A DNA stretch of 64,000 nucleotides from Acholoe squamosa (GCA_949317995.1 OX439036.1:4085207-4149206), one strand, 5' to 3'. Shown: positions 13,631 through 26,130, counted from the stretch's first letter. The notes: generated by a model from the letters alone, not told the origin. Made by a program: numbers and translations.

Positions 13631-13920
13631 TACCAGCCTCTAGCTCTAATTTCCATATATTACTCATTCTCAAAGCAGCCAGCGTGCCTGACACTTTGTC
13701 CTATTTCCATTTATTACACTCACAAACAATAAAAATCCGCATTACTATGATTTTATATAAGAACAAAGAGGCCATGGAGTTTTTGTCAGGTCGTATGGCA
13801 TGTAAAATCATACCAAAGCTATTCCCCCGAGAACTTGGATTTAATTGACCATTAGTTCTTTCATGTATTTCAGTATTCCTTTGATATTGCTATTGTTATA
13901 TGCACTACTGTTCAAAACAA

Positions 13921-14224
13921 CACTGAAAACATGGAAGATCTGAAACTAGTCAGCGGTGACCACTTTAGGTCCTCAAGTTGACGATACCTAAAACTACAAC
14001 TTTAGGTAGTCAAAGTGACGACTTTAGGTCATCATCCTGATGACCTAAGTCGTCAGTATGACAACTCTGTACTGTCAGTATTGTCATCCTGATGACTCAG
14101 GTTGTCAGGATGACGACCTAAAGTCATCATTTTGACTACCTAAAGCTGTAGTTTTAGGTATCGTCAACTTGAGGACCTAAAGTGGTCGCCGCTGACTAGT
14201 TTCGGATCTTCCATGTTTTCAGTG
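13921..14224. mobile_element. Fold-back element, ~304 bp, CACTG...CAGTG
   Basis: Two arms of roughly 130 bp are near reverse complements, starting CACTGAAAACATGGAAGATC and ending with its complement. The arms contain repeated TTTAGGT and GACGAC-type words, so sub-hairpins are possible. No coding frame. It would fold into a long near-continuous hairpin if transcribed. I read it as a MITE or fold-back transposon; the target duplication is not clear. Confidence 0.85.
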
Positions 14225-14835
14225 AATACTTCAGTCACAATGGGTAACTAAGGCAACCTTACAGTATGAAATATGTTTCTTTTTATTTAAAAGGTAAAGC
14301 AAAGCCTTATATTGGATGTAGACGAGGGTTAATTTAAGATCTGACGTCAGATGACAGGAGGAGCTTTCAACTCATATATGATTCCATCGTGATGTGTATG
14401 TGTATGGTAATGTTGCTGTTTGATATATTAACTCTAATCACTATAGTAATCTTTGACATTTAATAAAGCTCTGTCTGTAAGAGCACAGGGACCTTTGATT
14501 GCCTTTAAATGACAGTATTGCTGGCATGGAATATTGAATTGAACTAGAAAGTCTTTGCCTACACATTTGAAGACAAAGCCTGTCCATGGCCTTGTAACAC
14601 CATACAATAGTACCTATGCAAAGGTGCCTAATAAAAGTCATTATAGAACAGAGACTAACTCCTCAAACTCACCTTGCTTATATGAATATACCTTGCATAA
14701 AAGGTGCACCTTATATGAAAGGACAAGAGTAGCATATATTAAAAATTTAATTTCTAGTATGATTTTTCAATTCGATTTTCACTTACTTCTAAATGTGATT
14801 ATCAACTCCAAGATCTATCTGCGATAAAAGAAAAA

Positions 14836-15094
14836 CCCTTTAAGGGCCGCTGATGGAGGAGTGCATCATGCCCATTGGTCGTCATGATGCACTAATGAAG
14901 TGCTGGTGAGGCTGCCTGCAAGCACTTCACTGGAGCATCATGAAGCTGCTATGAGGTTGAAACATAAACTCCCGGATGGTCTGCATGATGCTCCAAGGAA
15001 GTGCTAGTGAGCAGTCTCACCAGCACTTCATCGGTGCATCAGGACAACGAAAACCCATAATGCATTAATGCATCACCAGCCCTCAAAGGGTTAA
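14836..15094. mobile_element. TTAA MITE family, near-complete copy
   Basis: It starts CCCTTTAAGGGCCGCTGATG and ends with CCTCAAAGGG followed by TTAA at 15,091-15,094. Inside is the family's sub-palindrome around AAGTGCT...AGCACTT. A second partial copy follows directly, to about 15,205. The TTAA flank suggests piggyBac- or Kolobok-type mobilisation. Confidence 0.8.
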
Positions 15095-15240
15095 GTATCA
15101 AGCACTTCATTGGTGCATCATGCCGACCCTCCAGGAGTGTATCAAGCCTGTAGGGTCAGCATGATGCATGAATGCAGCCCTGGAGAGTGACTTGCCAGGG
15201 CTGTAGTCATGTATAACACAGCTAATAGGCTGTGTTTTTA

Positions 15241-15568
15241 ACATGGGCATGTACTAGTTACCAAGTTGAGTCTGTGTAGGTGTTATCCATATACTAAGAG
15301 AGGGTTGGCCACTCAAGGGCCTTTGCTCCCGCCTTTGCTGCCCTCTGGCAGAGACCCTTTCAACTATTTCCTATACATATAGCCATGGATGACAGAGGTG
15401 AAGGGGGACTTTGGCAAAGTCCCCCCTCACCTCTGTCACCAATGGCTATGAATATAAATAGACATGCCAGAGGGCCGCATCAGTCCTTGAGTGTCACACC
15501 CTCTCCTTAGTATATAGATAACAACTATGCAGGACTCAATTTGGTAACTAGTACACGCCCATGGTTTT
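15241..15568. mobile_element. Fold-back element, 328 bp, almost no loop
   Basis: The left arm, from ACATGGGCATGTACTAGTTA, is mirrored by the right arm ending TAACTAGTACACGCCCATGGT. The centre is GACTTTGGCAAAGTCC, near 15,414, so there is practically no loop. The arms differ by scattered substitutions and small gaps, so the element has aged. It is non-coding and sits next to TTAA-family MITE sequence. Confidence 0.85.
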
Positions 15569-18162
15569 CAATGCAAATTGCCTTAACCCTTTAAGGACTG
15601 CTATTGAATAGCAGCTCTTAGAGAGTTAATGGAGGAACTATACTCTATACTCTGAGAGCTCTATAGGGTAGATCTGTCCCTCTCAATTTAGCCCCATGTA
15701 GATTGTGTGGAAAGGCTTGGTGGAGGCAGTCTTAATCAAACCAATATTGGATCACCAGCTTCTTCTCCTAAGTCTCCTGCCTTGGTAGGATTTAGGCGAC
15801 TGACAATTTAGACGTCTGACTCAGAGCCTGTGGTGGAGAGTGTGTGTTGATGTGGGTGGCGAGTGACGAGGTAAATAAGCCGAGTGTTGGGATTGCATGT
15901 GTGGGGTAACGTCAAGGCCACGACCTTCAAATCCTCCTAACCCTCCTGAGCACCTCCGGAGGATCAACCAGGCTGACTTCTATTACTCCCTCCCTCTCCC
16001 CTCCCAATCCTGCCTCCTACCCCTCCCACACTGTAAAAAAAAAATGTTGTCGAAATAACGGTGGAATCCTCAACCCAAAGTTGCCCGAGATCCATTGTTA
16101 TTTTCACACAGATTCCTTGTACCACTGTGCTGCCACCTGGGGCTTCTTATAAAAAAAAACTACAGTGGCTCACTGCTATATAATTACAATGGTTTACTGT
16201 TCTGTTTTACGAGGATCCCTGGGAGATTCTACAGTTAGTATTTACTATCGTGACACCCCTACCACCATCTGCACAACCTATGCTCCTGTCACCTAGCCAG
16301 TCCTCACTCCCCCTCCTCCCCTCCGCCAACCTCCCCCAAGACACTACGTCCTCATCCCTTCCTCTGTTTCTGTCTGTCTAAGCCTTCCTTTATAGAGCCT
16401 GGCTTCGCGTGTCACCATGTCCCTCAGGTCTACTCCCGCCACGCAACTTGCATCACGTTAAAAAAAGGCTAGCTCTCCTAATTACCTAAGTCTGGGGTTT
16501 CGCATGTCCTCAATGCTACCCTTCGCATGCCCTTTCCTCTTTTCTACTATCAACCCTTGTTTCTACAGATATTCCATGATGCTTAAAAAAGTGTTGTGTT
16601 ATCTTTTAGCACTACTCCAACCGATTTATGTGTCTTTTGGGAAACAAATTTGATTCTTTGGCACTTATCGAGACATGAATGTTTTTTTATGATAACAATG
16701 TCAAATTCGAATTGTGTAGGGATGAAAATTTTCAGCCAGGCTTAAAGAATTTCCCAGCCTACAACCCCCATTTTTGTTTTTACCCTGCACAACAATTTAT
16801 TAGGGCTAATATTCAATCTCCCCTTTTCTTCCCTCTTCGTTCTTCACTTACTCTTCCCATCACTACTAATAACCCCTCCCCCCTTCTTTCATCCCTTACA
16901 AGGCCTGCCTTGACTTACCAGCTCTGACCTCCCTTGGGCAGCTCTGGTTGGTGACAGGGGTGTAGGGACCATGTGAGGGGCTAATCCCCTGCCGTCAGAC
17001 CCTAATTAACGCTGCCTTCTCCTCCAGAACACCCCCCCCCCACCTTCATGGTTGCACAGATGTACTGAGGTCAACACCCGGCACTCAGTGCACTATATAC
17101 CACCAAATCCTCCCTACAGAAGCTTATTTATGCACACATTAAAAACCTGGGAAGGTCTAAAACCTATCAGTGTAGACGATATAAGCTCCTAGGAACAGCG
17201 ATACTTATATAATGGTTATCGTCATTCTGCACTGATTTGCGTTCAAAATTAATTATAGAAGGAGTTCATGTAACCGTGGCTATAAAGAACGCTGATGACA
17301 CTGGACCATGACATACATTGACTGCGAGTTGACTCATATTCTTTACCATAGTTGACAGCAGGCTGCGTGTCTATGCTGTAGTGTCAACCTCTCCTGCCTT
17401 GACTGAGTGCCGTCTGAGTCATGGGTGGGCTGTTCTGTCTACAGGAGGGCAAGAAGAATAGCATAGAGCTACGAAGGTGGCTACCCCTGGAGGGTGTTGC
17501 TCCTATAGTAAAAGAAAATGCTGGCTAAAAATGCCCTTGTTTCCAGTCCTTTCTTTTCATGTAGCTATAACTTGTCCCTTTTGTTGCTCACAAGTGGTCA
17601 TTCAAGTACGGTGCTGAAAAAGGGGGATTTGAGTAGGTACCTAGTTGGGAGAAGTCAGTCAGTATAATAATCTATAGAGCGTGTGACATGAGTAGGTACC
17701 TGTTAGTGCTGCTCTCTCTATTTTAAACAAGGAAGGTGACTTTACAGACAAATGTGGTGAATGCAAGTACTTAGGTGAAGCAGTGCATGACTTGTTTAGA
17801 AAAGAGGGCACATACTCACAGCTCTTTTTACAATAGGAGCAACACCCTCCTGGCGAGCTGCAGTCCCACCGTAACTACTTAAAATATTGGGGAGACCATT
17901 ACATAAAGAGCATATGTAAGCTTTATTGATGAACTCGTTGATGTTAGCCATAAATATAATCCACTGGGGCTTTGCCCGCGTGGATTGTATCCAGTAGTTC
18001 GAGGACCTGTAATTTAGTATTCCACAGTTGTACCTATGATGTTGTTAGGTACTTTCCTGTCATCCTAACCACCTAAGCTTTTAATATGGTGACATTGTGT
18101 TGTCATATGACGAGTTACAGTTGTCATTGGACATTGATCACCCTAAACCCGTGTATTCGTTA
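15569..18162. other. Non-coding, pyrimidine-rich stretch
   Basis: It includes C/T-rich sequence at about 15,910-16,470 and 16,840-17,045 and one CACTG-type MITE, listed separately. The frame at 16,679-16,927 has no start context, domain or splice site that I trust. The words AGGAGCAACACCCTCC (near 17,836) and GGAGGGTGTTGCTCCTAT (near 17,490) are reverse complements about 345 bp apart, which suggests a decayed inverted-repeat element between them. Confidence 0.45.
16030..16250 (+). mobile_element. MITE, CACTGTAAAAA family, copy 1
   Basis: It begins CACTGTAAAAAAAAAATGTTG and shares with the other copies the blocks GTTATTTTCACA, CTGCCACCTGGGGC, a run of A then CTACA, and TTTTACGAGGATCCC. The right terminal TTTTACAGTG is decayed. 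Relatives are at 26,131-26,362, 55,438-55,685, 57,660-57,840 and 59,367-59,597. Confidence 0.75.
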
Positions 18163-18163
18163 A

Positions 18164-18347
18164 GGCCCATTTTCCACTACCCGATATGGCCCCTCTATCA
18201 GCCACTAGACCCATAGTTTACACCATCGTCGGCCAACAGTAGCCATGCACCACCATTGAACTCTATGGCAGCCCTGTCAGCTGAGATGGTCGTGTGCAGC
18301 AGCTGTCGGCCGATAGAAGCACCTCATTGGGTGGTGGAAAACGGCCC
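18164..18347. mobile_element. MITE with 3-bp TAA TSD (PIF/Harbinger-like)
   Basis: The left end GGCCCATTTTCCACTACCC faces a right end whose complement is GGGCCGTTTTCCACCACCC, 16 of 19 matching. TAA flanks both sides, at 18,161-18,163 and 18,348-18,350. A 3-bp TWA duplication is the known signature of PIF/Harbinger elements; the assignment from that is inference. Confidence 0.75.
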
Positions 18348-19000
18348 TAAAAGGGCCTGTTATACTGAAGATGTATCTGCAGCTTGGTAAACACTTGATG
18401 CAGTGGTCAGACTTTCTGCTTCCCCATATGACATATTAGTTTTTACCATACAGAGTCAACTCATGCTTCTACCAAGCAGTAGTTTCCCTGATCTAAAACC
18501 TCTGGAGGATCTTGCCAAAACACAAACGTGAACCAAAAAAAAAAACGTGCACGTTTTCATATTGCTGAAGGTATTCTCGTCAGTTCAGCAGATAAAACGT
18601 GCACAGATAGTTAAAACTAAACGTGTGCTGGAGATTTCTAGATAAGCTGTATTGACAATTGAATTGAATAAATCATTATTTTGATACATAACACTTAGGG
18701 CAGAAGAGTCAATTTTCTATTTTCTTTACATCCCTTAAATGAGCAGTTATTTAGGAATACTGTGAAAACGAGTTTACCAATGCACGTTTCAATCTCTGAA
18801 AAAAACCCAGAAAGCTCTTCCCCTCTGTCATCTCCCTCACTCCTTGAGCCTGCTTGGTGTATCATATCTGACAACTCACTAGAACTGCAGCGATCCGTCA
18901 TGCATGTAGTGCTTCATTATTGATGCACAAGTTAACAAGATCGTCATGATGTACCAAACTTTGATAAGAGGCCATATCAGCAGTGGTAGAACAGCCGTAA

Positions 19001-19104
19001 CCCTTTAAAGGCCGATGATGCTTTAATAAATCATGCCCATTGGTTGTCATGCCAGCGAGACTGCTTCCCAGCACTTCATTGGAGCACCATGCCGCACGTC
19101 AGGG

Positions 19105-19184
<80 letters not shown>

Positions 19185-19233
19185 TGTATCAACCCTGTAG
19201 GGTCAGTGTGATGCACCAAATATGAAGGGTTAA
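19001..19233. mobile_element. TTAA MITE family copy interrupted by (TA)n
   Basis: It opens CCCTTTAAAGGCCGATGATG and closes AAGGG with TTAA. A (TA)n microsatellite of roughly 75 bp (about 19,110-19,187) has expanded in its middle, replacing the usual central block. Translated frames across it are microsatellite artefacts. Confidence 0.8.
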
Positions 19234-21740
19234 AAGGTTTGGAATTTGACAAGCCCCAGGACTCCACACAAACCACTAGGTATGTCACACTTCCAGTTTA
19301 AATCATGAATGACTTTCTGTCACACTCAAGAGGACATTGTAAAGGTCCCAGAATTCAGGGCCAAACTACAATCCTATACCAAGGCAGTAGTCTCCCTGCT
19401 CTATAACCTCATAACCACAAAGACTGCCCCCCTCTCCTACTCCTCACTCCCTTAGCCTGCTAGTCCCTAGGCAGGCAAACACAAAACCTGCCCACCATTA
19501 TCATCTCCCCCTTTAGGCTAAATCCGGAAAATCGATTCAGCTCGTTGGTTATGAAAATTGGGTTCCTTGAATTCAATAATTTGAAGCGTTTTCGGAATTG
19601 CCCACTTCAAGAGGAGCATCCTTTTTTTTTTTGCCGATTGTTCAATATCGCAGCTCAAGTATGCTTTGGCACAAAAAGGCTTTGCATTTCCTGCTTTATT
19701 TTGTGCTTTATCCTTGAGCATTGCTGGCACCCGATGTGCTAATAATATTCCCAGCATCCTTCCATTCATGAAATAGTGGATCCCACCCCCCCACCATCCC
19801 CACCCTTCATTGGGATTTAATTAGGTTTTCCGGGAAATAATTCCATCCAGATTAAGTAATATGATACCCAATTAAAACGCCTTTTTGTTATTTCAAATAA
19901 GAAACTGATATCAACCTCATACACATTGCCTGGTGCCGAGAGTAAAAAAAGGGTACTTTTTGCTATACTCTGCTCTCTGGAGAAGAATAACGATTGTGTG
20001 CCACAAAAGAGTCCCTTTTCCCTCGTGTAATCATTATAGCGCCTCCCGCATGGCCCTTTGGTGATAGCCCGCTTGGTGAAAAACTACCTGTATGGTAAAA
20101 AGTGGACAATAAGCATCTGGTTCTATACTTAGTTTGGTATCTGCTGTACAAGAAGTATCTGGTTCTATACTTAGTTTGGTATCTCCTGTACAAGAAGCAT
20201 CTGGTTCTATACTTAGCTTGATATGTACTGTACAAGAAGTATCTGGTTCTATACTTAGTTTGGTATCTGCTGTACAAGAAGCATCTGGTTCTATACTTAG
20301 TTAGGTATCTGCTGTACAAGAAGCATCTGGTTCTATACTTAGTTTGGTATCTGCTGTACAAGAAGCATCTGGATCTATACTTAGTTTGGTATCTGCTGTA
20401 CAAGAAGTGTCTGGTTTTATACTTGGTTTGGTATCTGCTGTACAAGAAGCATCTGGATCTATACTTAGTTTGGTATCTGCTGTACAAGAAGTATCTGCTT
20501 CTACACTTAGTTTGGTATCTGCTGTACAAGAAGCGTCTGGTTCTACACTTAGTTTGGTATCTGCTGTACAAGAAGCATCTGGTTCTACACATAGTTTGCT
20601 ATCTGCTGTACAAGAAGCGTCTGGTTCTATACTTAGTCTGGTATCTGCTGTACAAGAAGCATCTGGTTCTATACTTAGTCTGGTATCTGCTGTACAATGG
20701 TTCTGTACCTAATTAGGCATCTGCTGTTCAAGACACATTTGGTATCTGATTTAAGGTAAGCATTTGGTTTTACACTTAATTTGGTATCTGCGCTGCTATA
20801 AACATTGGTATCCCCTAAAAAGGCATTAAATTCTATACTTAGTTTGATATATATGTGCTGTACAATGAACATCTGGTTGTCAGAAAGGCTAGGACATTTC
20901 ATCACCCAAGCACCTCACTAAGGCTAAGGCGTCAGGTTTTCATGGTTCCTCTATGAGCTGCCATTGGTATGAATGGCAGGAGTGAGAAGTTAATCCAACC
21001 AGTCAGATGTCACCATGGCCGCCGTAACCATGGCGACTGGACGCAGGGGGAAGCCATCCATGTGAATATTAAGTCATGATGAATTACAGGGCACTACCCC
21101 CTGGTGACAGGTCCAGGAATTACCGGTGGGACCTGCTCGTAGCCATGGGTATGTATGGGTGAGTGGAGGATTAGTGGGGTCATCAGACATGGATGACCAT
21201 AGCATTGGTTTGAAATTCAACCCATTCATCATCAGGCTGTAAAGATCAATAGTGTTAGTAAGAAATCTATCCTTGTTAAACGTAGGCAAACATCATCTCA
21301 AATGTAAGGGCAGAAAACTCATCCGTTAAAACTTTAAAGTTTGCGCGTGGCCACCTGAATACATCTCTCTGTCTTTCATCAGAAATGGTTTAAGGTATTT
21401 AGTTGTAGTCTCCCTCATTTATGTTAAAGTGCTATAAACGTTTGGGTGAGTCATCCAAACTATTGATAATTGTTTTGTAACTCTTCCTTTTTGATTATTA
21501 CCCAAAAAGTTCATCATCTGATTGGTTTAATATGGTATAAATAAAGCACAGCCAACATTACAAGTCATAGAGCACAGTCATTTCAATTAACACTGTCACC
21601 CAAAGTACATAATGTATACAAAAACACTTGAGTTTCCCGCTAATGTCCCTGACACTGTCGTAAATGCCCTCAATCATTTCCACATTAACTATCCCCATAT
21701 GTTAGACATGATATCATCCATATGATCCAGCACTATGCTT
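19234..21740. other. Non-coding flanks of the 42-bp minisatellite
   Basis: Apart from the minisatellite nothing gene-like is visible. Decayed repeat units trail off to about 20,880. At 21,024-21,037 the sequence GTAACCATGGCGAC resembles an RFX X-box and lies beside ATGGCCGCC words, but no gene start is evident nearby. Confidence 0.4.
20116..20699. repeat. Minisatellite, 42-bp unit, ~14 copies
   Basis: The unit is a 42-mer containing GTATCTGCTGTACAAGAAGC and TGGTTCTATACTTAGT. Because 42 is divisible by 3, frames on both strands stay open: 209 codons on the minus strand (19,963-20,592) and over 90 on the plus strand. Unit-to-unit changes are scattered, with a few substitutions per unit. I see no start context, signal sequence or recognised repeat domain, so I call it a satellite rather than a gene, with reservation. 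Confidence 0.85.
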
Positions 21741-21742
21741 AT

Positions 21743-21976
21743 CCCTTTAGGGACTGCTTTCAGAGGAGTGCCTCCTCTCCCAAGGTCAGCATGATGCACC
21801 AATGAAGTGCTGGCGAGGCTGCTCGCCAGGACTTCATTGGTGCATCACATCGACCCTTGGGAGTGTGCAACTTCAGCATGATGCATGAACGCTGATCTGG
21901 CGAGTTACTCGCCAGATCAGCATTTATACATTATGATGGCCAATGGCCATTATTGCCTTAGTGGCTCTTAAAGTGT
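21743..21976. mobile_element. TTAA MITE family copy
   Basis: It has CCCTTTAGGGACTGC at the left, the central pair CACCAATGAAGTGCTGGCGA / CGCCAGGACTTCATTGGTGC, a second internal palindrome (CTGATCTGGCGAGTTACTCG facing its complement), and CTCTTAAAGTGTTA at the right. Confidence 0.75.
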
Positions 21977-24150
21977 TACTCTGGCTGGGTTTATGACTAA
22001 TGGCCTGGTCACTGCATGCAGTGATTCATCCCATATTGATGCACAGTTTACCGCCCAGTTAACCTGTGCCAAACACCATCTCACACGTTACCTTCCACTC
22101 TCCCTGTCTGTCTGTCTCTGTCTCTGTCTCTTTCCATGTTTATCTGTCTCTCTCTCTCTTCAGCTTTCCTCATCATCCACACAATATTACTATTCTCTCT
22201 TCTGTTTGTTTATCAAACTGAACTGTTAAATCCTTGAAAGTTACTGTGAATAAAAGGTACATCATAGCCATCAAATTTATCAGCATAATGCAATGTTTTG
22301 TGTTCGGTAGTACGTTCACCAGCATATGATCCTGTATCATGCTGACAAACCTTTGTAAGTCAGCCCTGCTTTATGCTGATATGTGTTGTTATATATGGAA
22401 ATCTTTATATACATGATAACTTTATACATAATTCTATCGCTATACATTGTATATCATAGTATTACATGTACACGGTACACACACACCCCTAGTTACACAT
22501 ACCGATCACAGGGGTCACCCCAAGTGCTACCTTACCTACCTGCTGCGTCCTACCTGTAACCTCAGACCAGCATAGGCAGGTAACCCTATACACTAGTATA
22601 ATTATGACAGTAATTCTATTGAACTGTTTATTGATAAACAAGATGATTGGGAGCAAATAATGCTATCATTTATAGCGGATAGGATCTATGCTATCACCCC
22701 AGTACCCCATTGCTTATTTGAAACCAGCAATTATTTGAGGCTCGTGTGTTCAATCCAGCCAATGCAGTAATCAAGTCTTGGCAGTGCATCAATCGTCCTG
22801 CATGCCCAGTTCATGTCCGCTGTTATCATGTATTTAGCCTCGGGCTGCCTTTTCCTCATGCCCCATTTCCTTAGCTCTCTGCACCCATCAATCAATCTGA
22901 CCCTCCTGGACTAACTAATACCAACCCTTAGTTTTTCACACCCATCTGACCCCCTCCTCCCTCCCACTAACTACTCTGTGTAGGCCGGTCACCTCTTTCT
23001 CTTACTCTCAACTTAACCCTTTAAAGGCTGCTGATGCAGCAGAGTGCCATACCAACTGATCGGCATGATGCACCAATGAAGTGTTTGTAAGACTGCTGGT
23101 CAGCACTTGATTGCAGCACCATGCTGACCCTCCAGGAGTGTACCAACCCTGTAGGGTCGGTATGGTGAATGATGCGTTAATGCATTACCGGCCCACAAAG
23201 GGTTAGGGCTGCGACCCCCATCCCCACCCTTTTGACCAACCCTCCCTAGCGACCCTGCTGCATGCAGTAAATATGGTGGCTGACAAAGCCATAACTGCCC
23301 TGGTCCCTCGCATGCCGCACCCCTCTCCATAGTTATGGCCTTCTCCCAGTCACACTCCTCCGCTTGACCTGTCCCTCCCCTATTTCTGCCTTGGTGCTTT
23401 CATACAGTATAATATTTTTCTACTATATTGCCTGAATGAACAGTTTCACACCATTGCTGAAGCCGTGCATTATGCCAACACATTATTTTTGAAAGAGATG
23501 CGATGAATGACCGGGTTTGTTGATATATCGTTACTGACTAGCTACTAGGCTCTGACATGAAATTGAAGATCATGCAGAACTCAAAGGGCAAATTTCTGCT
23601 GTCACTGAAGACCTTTAACCTGTCACCCCCCGCCCGCCCACATGCATGCAGCAGTTAATATGGAGGACAACAACGACAAAACTTGTCCCAGCCCCTCCCT
23701 CCGACACCCCTCTCTATCCTCACCGCCCTCCACACCTGCCTTCTCCGGAGCCCTGTCTAACCCCTCCAGCTCAGAGCAGCTTAACCTGCAAACTGCTCAG
23801 CTTGAACTCACCACCTCCCGTCCCCCTGCCTCCCTTCTCCTACCCAGTTTTGTTGTACCTGTTGGTCAAGTTAGGAACAAATCAAGGGGTTGACGCTCCG
23901 GGTCTCTCTATAGCTTGTTACCCTGTATTCTCACAGAGGAAATAGTTCTAAAATTAAATGAGCTACCTTCTATTGGATTGGATAGGAAAACATTATGGCT
24001 TCCCATTTTACCCGCCCCCGAAAGGGGCTCAAAATGTCTTTCTTCCCCACCCATTTGCTCTACCTACCCTGTTATCTTTCCTGTCCTTCCACCTCGTGGA
24101 TTTCCTTCTTCAATTCATCGAGCAATCCTTCCACTCAGTCCATGTCTAAA
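21977..24150. other. Non-coding, CT-rich patches, one TTAA MITE
   Basis: A TTAA-flanked family copy occupies 23,017-23,202 (left TTAA at 23,013-23,016). CT-rich tracts occur at 22,090-22,160. The proline/serine-rich frames at 23,640-23,945 come from C-rich sequence and lack a convincing start or splice site. No RNA gene seen. Confidence 0.45.
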
Positions 24151-25372
24151 CCATAAATATCCTTCCACCACTCCAAGCATACCCGGCCTTATACCCTCTA
24201 CAACCCTATAACACTCCAAGCCCATCCACCCAAACACTCACAGCGCCCCCTATACCACAAATATCCTTCCACCACTCCAAGCATACCCGGCTCTATACCC
24301 TCTACAACCCTGTAACACTCCAACCCATCCACCCAAACACTCACAGCGCCCCCTATACCACAAATATCCTTCCACCACTCCAAGCATACCCGGCTCTATA
24401 CCCTCTACAACCCTATAACACTCCAAGCCCATCCACCCAAACACTCACAGCGCCCTCTATACCACAAATATCCTTCCACCACTCCAAGCATACCCGGCTC
24501 TATACCCTCTACAACCCTATAACACTCCAACCCATCCTCCCAAACACTCACAGCACCCCCTATACCACAAATATCCTTCCACCACTCCAAGCATACCCGG
24601 CCCTATACGCTCTACTAGCCTATAACACTCCAACCCATCCACCCAAACACTCACAGCGCCCCCTATACCACAAATATCCTTCCACCACTCCATGCATAGC
24701 CGGCTCTATACCCTCTACAACCCTATAACACTCCAACCCATCCACCCAAACACTCACAGCACCCCCTATACCACAAATATCCTTCCACCACTCCATGCAT
24801 AGCCAGCCTCATACCCTCTACAACCCTATAACACTCCAACCCATCCACCCAAACACTCACAGCGCCCCCTATACCACAAATATCCTTCCACCACTCCATG
24901 CATACCCGGCCTCATACCCTCTACAACCCTGTAACACTCCAACCCATCCACCCAAACACTCACAGCGCCCCCTATACCACGAATATCCTTCCACCACTAC
25001 AAGCATAGCCAGCCCTATACCCTCTACAACCCTATAACACTCCAACCCATCCACCCAAACACTCACAGCACCCCCTATACCACAAATATCCTTCCACCAC
25101 TCCATGCATAACCAGCCCTATACGCTCTACAACCCTATAACACTCCAACCCATCCACCCAAACACTCACAGCGCCCCCTATACCACAAATATCCTTCCAC
25201 CACTCAATGCATACCCGGCTCTATACCCTCTACAACTCTATAACACTCCAACCCATCCACCCAAACACTCACAGCGCCCCCTATACCACAAATATCCTTC
25301 CACCACTCAATGCATACCCGGCTCTATACCCTCTACAACTCTATAACACTCCAACCCATCCACCCAAACACT
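24151..25372. repeat. Minisatellite, 103-bp unit, ~12 copies
   Basis: The unit contains ATATCCTTCCACCACTCC, CCCTCTACAACCCT and CACTCACAGCGCCCCCTATA. Units are well conserved, differing at a few positions (for example CATACCCGG versus CATAGCCAG), and some units are 104 bp long. Because 103 is not a multiple of 3, long frames do not persist; the short tryptophan/glycine-rich frames on the minus strand are artefacts. Confidence 0.93.
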
Positions 25373-26130
25373 TGCCATCCCACCCCTCCCCTAGCGCCCT
25401 TGTACTCCACTCCAGCCCAGCCCACACCGCTCAAACTGCCCCCTGGGAGTGTTATGGCGGTGGCACATAGATCATTTAATATTTGCAGAATACCTGGCAG
25501 ATTAAATGACCTGACACCTCCCCCTGACCGGCCATCGACGTAAATAATGATATCCGGGCCTGTCTGCGCATGCGTATACCGTTATTGGGGCGGTAGGGGA
25601 GTGTGGTGTTTAGTAGTTCTTCATTTCTCCACCAGGGCATCCTGCGCTTCCGGAATATTAGGTATCGACTGCACAGAGGCTTATTTCCTACCAGTAAAAG
25701 CAATACACTATTGTCCTCCCAAAAATGCTTTTTAATTTACTTCCATCTCATTTGATACTAATTAGTTTACAGGGATCAGTTTACTAATAATCCTTGTGGA
25801 ATTCAGATGTAACGTAAGAAATGCATGAAAGGAGCCTGTATAGGATTTTGATGCAGCATTTGTATTACCACTAGTCTCATAAAACTGCAAATGAATTTTC
25901 TTTAAGATGTCAACATTTTTATTCCATACTTTCATAGTCAGACTGGGGAAAACAATTCATAGGATCCATTAGGACACTGTTCTTAGCATGTAAGAGTTGT
26001 TTGGTGAAGTGGGAGGGAGGTGCAAAAACAGGACCTTCACCCAGTGTTGGTAAGGCCTGGTGCATGGTTATCAAGGGGGTGACTGAATCTATTAGGGGTG
26101 AGTGAGCCAACTATATACTACCTCTATCAT

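Larger units (their letters stand above)
8440..13760. repeat. Segmental duplication, copy B
   Basis: This is the sister of 1-5,145. Order and orientation are the same, and the offset grows from about 8.44 kb to 8.6 kb because of insertions private to this copy: the CAG-ended MITE at 8,960-9,290, the ACGTT hairpin MITE at 12,473-12,579, TTAA-family sequence at 12,700-12,930 and the TA-targeted MITE at 13,445-13,630. No coding frame is conserved between the copies. Its right end is near 13,760. Confidence 0.85.

Noticed and set aside
19963-20592. 209-codon minus-strand frame as a protein-coding gene
   Set aside because: It is the 42-bp minisatellite; period divisible by three keeps several frames open, and no start context, splice site or domain supports a gene.
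20116-20699. CRISPR-like array
   Set aside because: Units are contiguous without unique spacers, and the genome is animal.
21024-21037. RFX X-box-like GTAACCATGGCGAC as a cilia-gene promoter
   Set aside because: One base off consensus and no gene start nearby on either strand.
24198-25105. Trp/Gly-rich minus-strand frames
   Set aside because: Reverse reading of the 103-bp satellite.
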